Origin: an uncultured Collinsella sp.
GTDB taxonomy: Bacteria; Actinomycetota; Coriobacteriia; Coriobacteriales; Coriobacteriaceae
Direction of reading: 5' to 3'
NCBI GenBank assembly: GCA_900754275.1
Contig: CAAECF010000130.1
Location: forward strand, 1 to 13,890
Length of the DNA: 13,890 nucleotides
Within the stretch, counting starts at the first letter, position 1; each line of letters starts with the position of its first letter. This document shows, piece by piece, positions 1 to 6,142 of this stretch. Both the position numbers and the translations under genes were made by a program. The notes below the pieces were generated by a model. That model was given only the letters and a program-made list of their open reading frames with translations. It did no database searches and was not told the origin of the DNA.

Positions 1-687
1 GACTACGACATCCGCCGCGCCTTCACCGCGCAGATCATCATCGACAAGCTGAAGAAGCGCGACGGCATCACGATCGACAACATGACCGAGGCGCTCGACC
101 GCTGCGTGGAAGACGGCGTGAAGGAAATTGTCGTGCAGCCGACGCATCTCATGGCTGGCCTGGAATACGCCGACGTGAAAGACGAGCTCGACAAGTACGC
201 CGACAAGTTCGACAAGATCTCGCTCGGCGACCCGCTGCTCACCTCCGACGACGACTACAAGAAGGTGGCCGCAGCCATTAAGGAGAACATGGCGTCCTTC
301 GACGACGGCAAGACGGCGCTGTGCCTCATGGGCCACGGCACCGAAGCCGATTCCAACGCCGACTATGCCAAGATGCAGGAAGTGTTTAAGAACGAGGGCT
401 TGACGCAGTTCTTCGTCGGCACCGTCGAGGCTGAGCCGACCTGTGAGGATGTTATCGCCGCCGCGAGCGCCGCAGGGTACAAGAAGGCCGTGCTCGCGCC
501 GTTCATGGTGGTCGCGGGCGACCACGCGAACAACGACATGGCAGACGAGACCGACCCCGACAGCTGGGCTGCAAAGTTCGTGGCCGCTGGCTTCGAAGTG
601 ACGTGCCTGCTCCAGGGTCTGGGACAGAACGCCGCGGTCGACGACATCTACGTCTCGCACGTGGACGACGCCATCGCCAAGCTGTAA
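1..687 (+). CDS. cbiK: Sirohydrochlorin cobaltochelatase, CbiK type (5' end outside window)
   Basis: The frame is open from base 1, so the N-terminus, including any signal peptide, is missing; 228 codons and a TAA stop are visible. The first residues (DYDIRRAFTAQIIIDKL) match the CbiK opening around the conserved R-AFT segment, and VVQPTHLMAGLEY is the usual next block. The metal-binding residues are all present, counted from base 1: His112 in MGHGTEAD, Glu143 in GTVEAEPT and His175 in AGDHANND. They correspond to the His/Glu/His set of CbiK. CbiK inserts Co2+ into sirohydrochlorin or its precorrin-2 equivalent in anaerobic B12 synthesis; some exported relatives in Desulfovibrio bind heme. 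No other cobalamin gene is visible here, and a NEAT/iron-type ABC transporter lies downstream. A role linked to tetrapyrrole uptake is therefore as likely as B12 synthesis. Family assignment is confident; substrate and location are not. Confidence 0.85.
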   Translation, partial: DYDIRRAFTAQIIIDKLKKRDGITIDNMTEALDRCVEDGVKEIVVQPTHLMAGLEYADVKDELDKYADKFDKISLGDPLLTSDDDYKKVAAAIKENMASFDDGKTALCLMGHGTEADSNADYAKMQEVFKNEGLTQFFVGTVEAEPTCEDVIAAASAAGYKKAVLAPFMVVAGDHANNDMADETDPDSWAAKFVAAGFEVTCLLQGLGQNAAVDDIYVSHVDDAIAKL

Positions 688-696
688 ACTCGCCGC

Positions 697-805
697 GCAC
701 GGGGGCGCCGGTCGCGTCCCCGTGCAACGGGCATGCGCCTTCCCCGACCGACGGCGCATGCCCGTTGCATTCGCATCCCGCCCGCCCACCGCACGGCGCG
801 GGCGG
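697..805 (+). repeat. Three successive hairpins between cbiK and the lipoprotein gene
   Basis: Three inverted repeats fill the 145-base gap. The first pairs GCACGGGG (697-704) with CCCCGTGC (718-725). The second pairs a perfect 17-base arm (723-739, starting TGCAACGGGCATG) with 753-769 around a 13-base loop. The third pairs CCGCCCGC (778-785) with GCGGGCGG (798-805), ending 12 bases before the lipoprotein Shine-Dalgarno. Arms one and two overlap by three bases. The second is strong enough to act as a terminator or 3' mRNA stabiliser for cbiK, but no T-run follows it, so a standard intrinsic terminator is not shown. Confidence 0.6.
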
Positions 806-817
806 TCGAAGCGATTG

Positions 818-823
818 AAAGGA
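818..823 (+). promoter_or_regulatory. Ribosome binding site of the NEAT-like lipoprotein gene
   Basis: AAAGGA lies nine bases before the ATG at 833. It decides that start over an in-frame ATG at 722, which would place a basic non-signal stretch before the lipoprotein signal peptide. Confidence 0.7.
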
Positions 824-832
824 ACCCCCTCC

Positions 833-1366
833 ATGTTGAAGAAAACCCTCGCCTTCGCCCTGTCGGCGGCGCTTTTCGCGTTCTCGCTCGCCGGCTGCGG
901 CGGAAATTCAATCGACAGCGCAAAGGCAAGCGATGCCGATTCCCAGGAAAAGACCGAACAGGCGGCCGATGCGCCCGAGGGCGCAAGCGCTGCCCCCATC
1001 ACCGCCGACAAGGTGGCCGACGGCACCTATCCGATCACCGTAGATTCCAGCTCGAACATGTTCAGGATTGTGGACGCCCAGCTCATCGTGGAAAACGGCT
1101 CCATGCACTGCGTGATGACACTTTCCGGCACGGGCTACGGCAAGCTCTTCATGGGCACGAGTGACGAGGCTGCCGCCGCGAGCGAGGCCGACTTCATCCC
1201 CTATGTGGAAAACGCGGAAGGCAAGTACACCTACGACGTGCCCGTTGAAGCGCTCGACGAGGACACCGCCTGCGCCGCGTGGAGTATTAGAAAAGAGCAG
1301 TGGTACGACCGCACGCTCGTGTTCGAATCCGCCGGCGTCGATCTGCGCGCCGACGCACTGAAGTAA
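833..1366 (+). CDS. Surface lipoprotein with a NEAT/Shp-like ligand-binding domain
   Basis: A 177-residue predicted lipoprotein. Residues 1-21 form a signal peptide (MLKK, then a hydrophobic run) ending in the lipobox LAGC, with Cys22 as the lipidation site. A low-complexity Ala/Ser/Asp/Glu linker (23-60) probably spans the envelope. Residues 62-168 form a single beta-rich domain opening with ADGTYPITV and running through LIVENGSMHCVMTLSGTGYGK, the pattern of small iron-transport-associated (NEAT/Shp-like) domains of Gram-positive heme or iron-chelate capture proteins. Only four bases separate it from the next gene, so it belongs to the transporter operon and could pass ligand to the binding protein. 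The domain call is by pattern and remote; the ligand is unknown. A Met-rich or axial-ligand heme motif is not obvious, though Met89 and Met95 fall in the core. Confidence 0.65.
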   Translation: MLKKTLAFALSAALFAFSLAGCGGNSIDSAKASDADSQEKTEQAADAPEGASAAPITADKVADGTYPITVDSSSNMFRIVDAQLIVENGSMHCVMTLSGTGYGKLFMGTSDEAAAASEADFIPYVENAEGKYTYDVPVEALDEDTACAAWSIRKEQWYDRTLVFESAGVDLRADALK

Positions 1367-1370
1367 CGCC

Positions 1371-2942
1371 ATGCGGTCGATTCTTCCCAAGGGGGAAAAC
1401 AGAAAGCGCCACAGAATCGCGGCGCGCGCGATCGCCTGCGTTCTCGTCGCCCTGCTCGCGCTTCCCTTCGCGGGGTGCAGTGCGAGCCCGAACGCGACCG
1501 GTGCCACGACGGGCTCTCAGGAATACACTGTGAGCGTCTCGCTTTCCGGCGGGTCAGGGCGCGCAAGCATCGCCTCACCAACCACAATTGTGAAGGATGG
1601 CGACACCTACACCGCGACCATCACCTGGTCGAGTTCGAACTACGACAAGATGACCGTCGACGGCGTGGACTACGCGCCCATAAACGACGGCGGCAACTCC
1701 ACGTTCGAGATACCCGTCACGCTCGACGAGGACATCGCCGTGTCGGCCGAGACCGTCGCCATGTCGACGCCGCACACCATCGACTACACGATCCACTTCG
1801 ACTCATCCACCATGAAGGAGAAATCGGGCGACGAAGCAAGCGGCGGCTCCCCTGCGGGAACGGCTTCAAGCGCCGCGGCCGACTTCCACAACGCCGATTT
1901 GGGCTGCGGCTGGAAGCCGACGGGGACGCTTCAGCTTGAATACGCCGAACACTTCACTGTCGACGAGTTCGAAGGCGGCCTGCGGCTTATCTGCATTTCG
2001 AACGGGGAGCGCTTCCTCGTGGTGCCGCAAGATGCGAAGGTACCTGATGGGTTGAGCTCCGACATCGCGGTCATAAGGCGCCCCGCCGACAAGGTGTACC
2101 TCGTGTCGTCGGCGACGATGTGCCTGGTCGACGCGCTCGATGCGAACGACAATATCATCATGTCGGGCACGAAGGCCGACGATTGCTCGGTCGCGGGCTT
2201 CAAAAGCGCACTCGAAAGTGGGGCGATCGCCTACGGCGGCAAGTACAGCGAGCCCGACTACGAGCGAATATCGGCCTCGGGCTGCACGCTCGCCATCGAG
2301 AACACCATGATCAACCACACGCCCGATGTGAAGGAAAAGCTGCAGAAGCTCGGGCTCGTCGTGCTCACCGAACAGTCGTCGAGCGAGCCCGAAGCACTCG
2401 GGCGCGTCGAGTGGATTAAGCTTTTCGGCGTCCTGTTCGACAAGGAAGACGAGGCCGCGCACCTGTTCAACGAGCAGAAGACCCGCGTCGAGCAAACGTC
2501 GGGGCTCGCGTCGTCAGGTAAAACCGTGGCGTATTTCTACATTAACTCGAACGGGGCCGCCGTCACGCGGCGGGCGGCCGACTACGTGGCGCAGATGATC
2601 GAGCTTGCAGGCGGCAGCTACGCGCTCGATGACGCGCAGACGGCGTCGACGTCAGGTTCATCAGTAACGCTCGAAATGGAGCGCTTCTACGCGACGGCGA
2701 AGGATGCCGACATCATCATCTACAACGGCACCATCGACGAATCGGTTGCCACCTTGAACGACTTCGTAGGCAAAAACGCGCTATTGTCGCAGTTCAAAGC
2801 CGTGAAGAACGGCAACGTCTGGGTCACAAGCGCCGACATGTACCAGCAGATGACTTCTACCGCCGACATTATCGACGAGCTGCACGGGGCGTTCACCGGC
2901 GATGACGCGAGCGACTTCCATTATCTGAGAAAGCTCGGCTAG
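1371..2942 (+). CDS. NEAT-like domain fused to FecB/BtuF-type ABC substrate-binding lipoprotein
   Basis: A 523-residue predicted lipoprotein. The signal peptide has an unusually long basic n-region (1-19), a hydrophobic core (20-34) and the lipobox FAGC with Cys36. Residues about 51-147 resemble an iron-transport-associated NEAT-like domain (EYTVSVSLSGGSGRASI, then TITWSSSNYDKMTVDGVDY). A Ser/Gly/Ala linker (about 150-172) leads to a class III periplasmic-binding fold (about 185-523). There the pattern of two Rossmann-like lobes is visible: AVIRRPADKVYLVSS starts lobe one and GKTVAYFYINSNGAAV lobe two. Proteins of this kind deliver heme, corrinoids or ferric siderophores to FecCD permeases. 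The start follows the previous stop by four bases and has no strong Shine-Dalgarno, so translational coupling is likely. The fusion puts capture and delivery in one chain. Transporter role is confident; substrate is not. Confidence 0.8.
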   Translation: MRSILPKGENRKRHRIAARAIACVLVALLALPFAGCSASPNATGATTGSQEYTVSVSLSGGSGRASIASPTTIVKDGDTYTATITWSSSNYDKMTVDGVDYAPINDGGNSTFEIPVTLDEDIAVSAETVAMSTPHTIDYTIHFDSSTMKEKSGDEASGGSPAGTASSAAADFHNADLGCGWKPTGTLQLEYAEHFTVDEFEGGLRLICISNGERFLVVPQDAKVPDGLSSDIAVIRRPADKVYLVSSATMCLVDALDANDNIIMSGTKADDCSVAGFKSALESGAIAYGGKYSEPDYERISASGCTLAIENTMINHTPDVKEKLQKLGLVVLTEQSSSEPEALGRVEWIKLFGVLFDKEDEAAHLFNEQKTRVEQTSGLASSGKTVAYFYINSNGAAVTRRAADYVAQMIELAGGSYALDDAQTASTSGSSVTLEMERFYATAKDADIIIYNGTIDESVATLNDFVGKNALLSQFKAVKNGNVWVTSADMYQQMTSTADIIDELHGAFTGDDASDFHYLRKLG

Positions 2943-2946
2943 CGCC

Positions 2947-3987
2947 ATGAGAAGCCGGCTTTCCATGGCATACGACGAATCGGGGCGCGCCGCGCGGTGT
3001 CGCGTCGTGACGGCGCTGCTCGCTGTTGCCCTCATCGTGCTCGTCGGGGCCAACCTGTGCATCGGGAGCGTGCTCGTGCCCGCAGACCACATCCCCGGCA
3101 TCCTTTCGGGCGGCGCGGCCAATTCCATGGAAAGCCAAGTCATCTGGGAGATTCGCCTGCCGCGCGTGCTTTCAGCCGTGCTTCTCGGCGGGGCACTTTC
3201 GCTCTCCGGGTTCCTGCTGCAGACGTTTTTCAACAACCCCATCGCCGACCCGTTCATCTTGGGCGTCTCCTCGGGCGCAAAGTTCGTCGTCGCGCTTACG
3301 ATGATTGTACTTCTGGGCGCGAACCAGGCCATGTCCTCCCCGGCCATGGTGGCCGCAGCGTTTCTGGGCTCGCTTATCACCATCAGCTTCGTGCTCCTCA
3401 TCGCACGGCGCATAAGTTCCATGGCCATGCTCATCGTGGCAGGCGTCATGGTGGGATACATCTGCTCAGCGGCGACGAACTTCCTCATCGCCTTCGCCGA
3501 CGACCAGTCCATCGTGAACCTGCACAACTGGTCTTTGGGTAGCTTCTCGGGTTCGAGCTGGGACGACGTCGCGGTCATCGCGGTCGTGGTGATCACCGTG
3601 AGCGCATGCGTATTCGCGATATCGAAGCCCCTTTCCGCCTTCCAGCTGGGAGAAGCCTACGCGAAAAGCGTCGGCGTGAACGTCGCACGCTTCCGCGTGG
3701 TGCTCGTCCTTCTAGCGAGCATGCTCTCCGCCTGCGTGACCGCTTTCGCTGGTCCGGTGTCGTTCGTAGGCATCGCAGTTCCGCATCTCGTGAAGTCGGC
3801 GCTGAAGTCGTCGAAGCCCATCCGCGTGATTCCTGCGTGCTTCTTGGGAGGCGCCATCTTCTGCGCGGGCTGCGATTTGATCGCGCGCACGCTGTTCTCT
3901 CCCGTCGAGCTTTCCATCAGCGCCGTCACCGCCATCTTCGGCGCGCCGGTGGTTATCGCGCTCATGTTGAAGAAACGAGTGAGGTAG
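2947..3987 (+). CDS. FecCD/BtuC-family ABC transporter permease
   Basis: A 346-residue polytopic membrane protein of normal length for the family. Hydrophobic segments start at about residue 19 and continue to the C-terminus, consistent with the ten helices known for BtuC. Family hallmarks are seen in order: RLPRVLSAVLLGGALSLSG (71-89), NNPIADPFILGVSSG (96-110) and the signature GPVSFVGIAVPHLV (269-282). The last lies near the cytoplasmic coupling region that contacts the ATPase. It should form a homodimeric channel for heme, corrinoid or ferric siderophore. The ATG at 2947 is four bases after the preceding stop; an in-frame ATG at 2965 is an alternative, and neither has a strong Shine-Dalgarno. 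The ATPase gene follows with no gap. Confidence 0.9.
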   Translation: MRSRLSMAYDESGRAARCRVVTALLAVALIVLVGANLCIGSVLVPADHIPGILSGGAANSMESQVIWEIRLPRVLSAVLLGGALSLSGFLLQTFFNNPIADPFILGVSSGAKFVVALTMIVLLGANQAMSSPAMVAAAFLGSLITISFVLLIARRISSMAMLIVAGVMVGYICSAATNFLIAFADDQSIVNLHNWSLGSFSGSSWDDVAVIAVVVITVSACVFAISKPLSAFQLGEAYAKSVGVNVARFRVVLVLLASMLSACVTAFAGPVSFVGIAVPHLVKSALKSSKPIRVIPACFLGGAIFCAGCDLIARTLFSPVELSISAVTAIFGAPVVIALMLKKRVR

Positions 3988-5304
3988 ATGGGGGAATTCA
4001 TGCCGCGGCCCAAAACGCTCGGAGGGGGCATTCCATGCTTAGACAGTCCTGAGCTCGCGCGAAAGCGCCAGAAGGCACTTTCGGCTCGTGCGGGACTGCG
4101 CGCGGAACGCCTCCTCCGAGCGGAGTCGAACCTCGAAACCCCGGTCGAAACGCAGGCTGACGGAGCACCGCTTTTCCGCATAAGCGACCTGTCGGCGGGC
4201 TACGACAAGAAGGTCGTAGTCGAAGGCGTCGATCTGGAGGTTCGCGCGGGCGACGTCGTGGCGCTCATCGGGCCGAACGGCTCGGGCAAGTCGACCATCT
4301 TGAAAACCATCACACGCCATCTGGCACCGCTTGCCGGCGCGGTCGAGCTCGACGGGCGGGAGATTTCCCGATGGAAGACGGCGGAGTTCGCAAGGAACCT
4401 TGCCGTTATGCTGACAGATCGCCCCCGGACCGAGCTCCTCACCTGCCGCGATATCGTAGAGGCAGGAAGGCATCCCTACACCGGGCGAATGGGCACACTC
4501 TTGCCCGACGACCATAGTCGGGTCGACGAGGCCATGAAAACCGCACATGTGGAAGAGCTCGCCGAGCGCGACTTCATGCAGATAAGCGACGGGCAACGCC
4601 AGCGCGTCATGCTCGCACGCGCCATCGCGCAGGATCCGCGTGTGCTCGTGCTCGACGAGCCCACATCGTATCTCGATATCCGCTACCAGATCGACCTGCT
4701 GCGAATACTTCGCCACCTTGCGAAATCGCAGAATGTGGCTGTCATCATGTCCATCCACGAACTCGAGCTCGCGCAGAAAAGCGCCGACAAGGTGATTTGC
4801 GTGAAGGACGGTCGGGTCTTCCGCGCCGGCGCACCCGAGGACATATTCACGCGCGAGACGATTGGCGAGCTCTACGGCCTTCAACATGGCACCTTCAACG
4901 AGCGCTTCGGCAGCGTGGAAATTGGGCGCCCGCACGGCGATGCGCACACGTTCGTCATCGCCGGCGCGGGTACGGGGTCGGCTGTGTTTCGCCAGCTCAT
5001 CCGGCAGGGCAAGGCGTTCTACGCGGGCGTTCTGCACGAAGGGGACATCGACTGTGAGCTCGCGCGCGACCTGGCGGCGGAATGCGTGGCCGAGCGCGCC
5101 TTCGAGCCTATCGGGGATAAAACCATAGCCCACGCCAAAGAGCTCCTCGTCCACTGTGCGCGCCTTATCGTGTGCCCCGCCGCCTTCGGCACCATAAACG
5201 CCCGCAACGCAGAGCTCGTCGAGTTCGCACGCTCGCATGGTATCGAGGTCATGCGAGCGTGCGAAGGCGCATCGGAGGATTCCCAATTGGAGTGGGAAGG
5301 ATAA
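3988..5304 (+). CDS. FecE-like ABC transporter ATPase with C-terminal extension
   Basis: A 438-residue protein, against about 255-270 for an ordinary FecE/BtuD. An Arg/Ala-rich N-terminal stretch (1-60) precedes the nucleotide-binding domain (about 62-300). Walker A is GPNGSGKST (95-103), the signature is ISDGQRQR (199-206, where most have LSGGQ), Walker B is VLVLDEP (219-225), and the switch His is 257. The usual Q-loop glutamine is absent: the segment reads AVMLTDRPRTELLT. Residues about 315-438 form a separate domain starting FVIAGAGTGSAVFRQLI and containing IVCPAAFGTINARNAELVEF. Its glycine-rich start and alternating pattern suggest a Rossmann-like fold, but I cannot name it. The ATG abuts the permease stop; ATG 4000 is an alternative start. 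It powers the adjacent permease. Confidence 0.88.
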   Translation: MGEFMPRPKTLGGGIPCLDSPELARKRQKALSARAGLRAERLLRAESNLETPVETQADGAPLFRISDLSAGYDKKVVVEGVDLEVRAGDVVALIGPNGSGKSTILKTITRHLAPLAGAVELDGREISRWKTAEFARNLAVMLTDRPRTELLTCRDIVEAGRHPYTGRMGTLLPDDHSRVDEAMKTAHVEELAERDFMQISDGQRQRVMLARAIAQDPRVLVLDEPTSYLDIRYQIDLLRILRHLAKSQNVAVIMSIHELELAQKSADKVICVKDGRVFRAGAPEDIFTRETIGELYGLQHGTFNERFGSVEIGRPHGDAHTFVIAGAGTGSAVFRQLIRQGKAFYAGVLHEGDIDCELARDLAAECVAERAFEPIGDKTIAHAKELLVHCARLIVCPAAFGTINARNAELVEFARSHGIEVMRACEGASEDSQLEWEG

Positions 5305-5319
5305 ACTGGACTTTTTTAA

Positions 5320-5412
5320 GGATCCTCAGGCTACAGCTCCTACGCCGGCGAGGTCTCCAAGGCGCCGGAGAACCTCGTGAACAGGAATTTCCACGCCGAC
5401 GAGCCCAACTAG
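5320..5412 (+). pseudogene. Remnant of an IS3-family transposase (OrfB, integrase region)
   Basis: Between the ATPase stop and the TetR gene, one plus-strand frame reads GYSSYAGEVSKAPENLV followed by NRNFHADEPN and a TAG stop at 5410-5412. This matches the linker just before the DDE integrase core in IS3-family OrfB proteins, where a Y-SY-GE motif and a NLV-R-F-A--PN block precede the conserved W-TDIT segment. Here a stop falls where that Trp segment should begin, and a TAA at 5317-5319 closes the frame upstream. Only about 30 codons survive, with no terminal inverted repeats visible. The match is from memory of the family consensus, without a search. Confidence 0.65.
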
Positions 5413-5414
5413 GC

Positions 5415-6026
5415 CTAATCCAAGCGAGATTCCAGACTCGAAAGGCCGTTGAGCGTGAGGTCGTTGGCAACCTCCGAGACGCGCTCGATAGGAACCGAGC
5501 CATCAGACAATGCCCACGTGCGATAGATACCGATAATACCCGACAGCAAAAACGACAGATAATAGTCGAACATCTCGTCCTTGAGACCTTGAGGCAGCAG
5601 ATCGCGCTCGGCAATCTCGTGCTCGAGCGGCGCACGAAGACGAGCCATAAAATCATCGAGCGGAATGTTCTCGATAAGTTGACGATTAAGCACCAAGTTG
5701 TTGCACAGTGCCTCGTTAACGGTTTTAAAGAAGGTCGCCGCCGCGCCAAGAGCGCGCTCGTTGGTGTCGCCGTCCATTGAAGCAAGCGTTTTCTCGACCG
5801 AGTCGACAATCATCTCCACCACATCGACGGCAATGGCATCGAGCAGGCCGTCAACCGTACCAAAGTGAACGTAAAAGGTCTTGCGGTCGACATTGGCCTC
5901 GCGCGCAATAGCACTCACCGTAATGTCTGCCAGCGGCTTTTCCATGAGCAGGCGCTCGAAAGCCGAAAGGATGGCATTACGGCTGCGAACGATGCGACGA
6001 TCAAGACGCGGTTTGCTGGTTGCCAT
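5415..6026 (-). CDS. TetR/AcrR-family transcriptional regulator
   Basis: A 203-residue protein of typical TetR length. The N-terminal DNA-binding domain holds the helix-turn-helix at about 35-55 (ITVSAIAREANVDRKTFYVH), close to the family consensus. The C-terminal ligand/dimer domain ends with a hydrophobic FLLSGIIGIYRTWALS helix, as in the large TetR group with that C-terminal fold. The start at 6026 is chosen because GAAGGGA lies about nine bases upstream; an upstream in-frame ATG at 6053 lacks such a site. It follows the YbhN-like gene on the same strand after about 116 bases that contain a 7-base dyad. Its target could be itself or that neighbour. Its stop codon is two bases from the stop of the transposase remnant, so the 3' end sits exactly at a recombination scar, although the protein looks complete. 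Effector unknown. Confidence 0.9.
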   Translation of the reverse strand: MATSKPRLDRRIVRSRNAILSAFERLLMEKPLADITVSAIAREANVDRKTFYVHFGTVDGLLDAIAVDVVEMIVDSVEKTLASMDGDTNERALGAAATFFKTVNEALCNNLVLNRQLIENIPLDDFMARLRAPLEHEIAERDLLPQGLKDEMFDYYLSFLLSGIIGIYRTWALSDGSVPIERVSEVANDLTLNGLSSLESRLD

Positions 6027-6069
6027 GGGCGTGTCCCTTCGATATGCGAGCATTCATCAACAGATGAGA

Positions 6070-6093
6070 GATAATCTACGTAAGAGGATTATC
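6070..6093. promoter_or_regulatory. Inverted repeat upstream of the TetR gene, candidate operator
   Basis: GATAATC (6070-6076) and GATTATC (6087-6093) are perfect 7-base inverted arms separated by ten bases that contain the palindrome TACGTA. The site lies 44-67 bases upstream of the TetR start. Its size and position suit an autoregulatory TetR operator, but a chance palindrome in an A+T-richer gap is possible. Confidence 0.35.
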
Positions 6094-6142
6094 CCCCATA
6101 CAGCACAAATATGCCTCGCATCATGAAGAACGCACGACTGCC

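Noticed and set aside
722..832. An upstream in-frame ATG that would lengthen the NEAT-like lipoprotein
   Set aside because: It would start inside the 17-base hairpin and put an Arg/Pro-rich stretch before the signal peptide. The ATG at 833 has a proper Shine-Dalgarno and gives a classical lipoprotein signal.
4039..5286. A 415-codon minus-strand open frame opposite the ABC ATPase
   Set aside because: The plus strand has Walker A, Walker B and signature motifs; the antisense product has no family features.
5281..5320. Possible intrinsic terminator at the end of the ABC operon
   Set aside because: TTCCCA/TGGGAA is only a six-base stem, and the T-run comes about 20 bases later, so the parts do not make a standard terminator.
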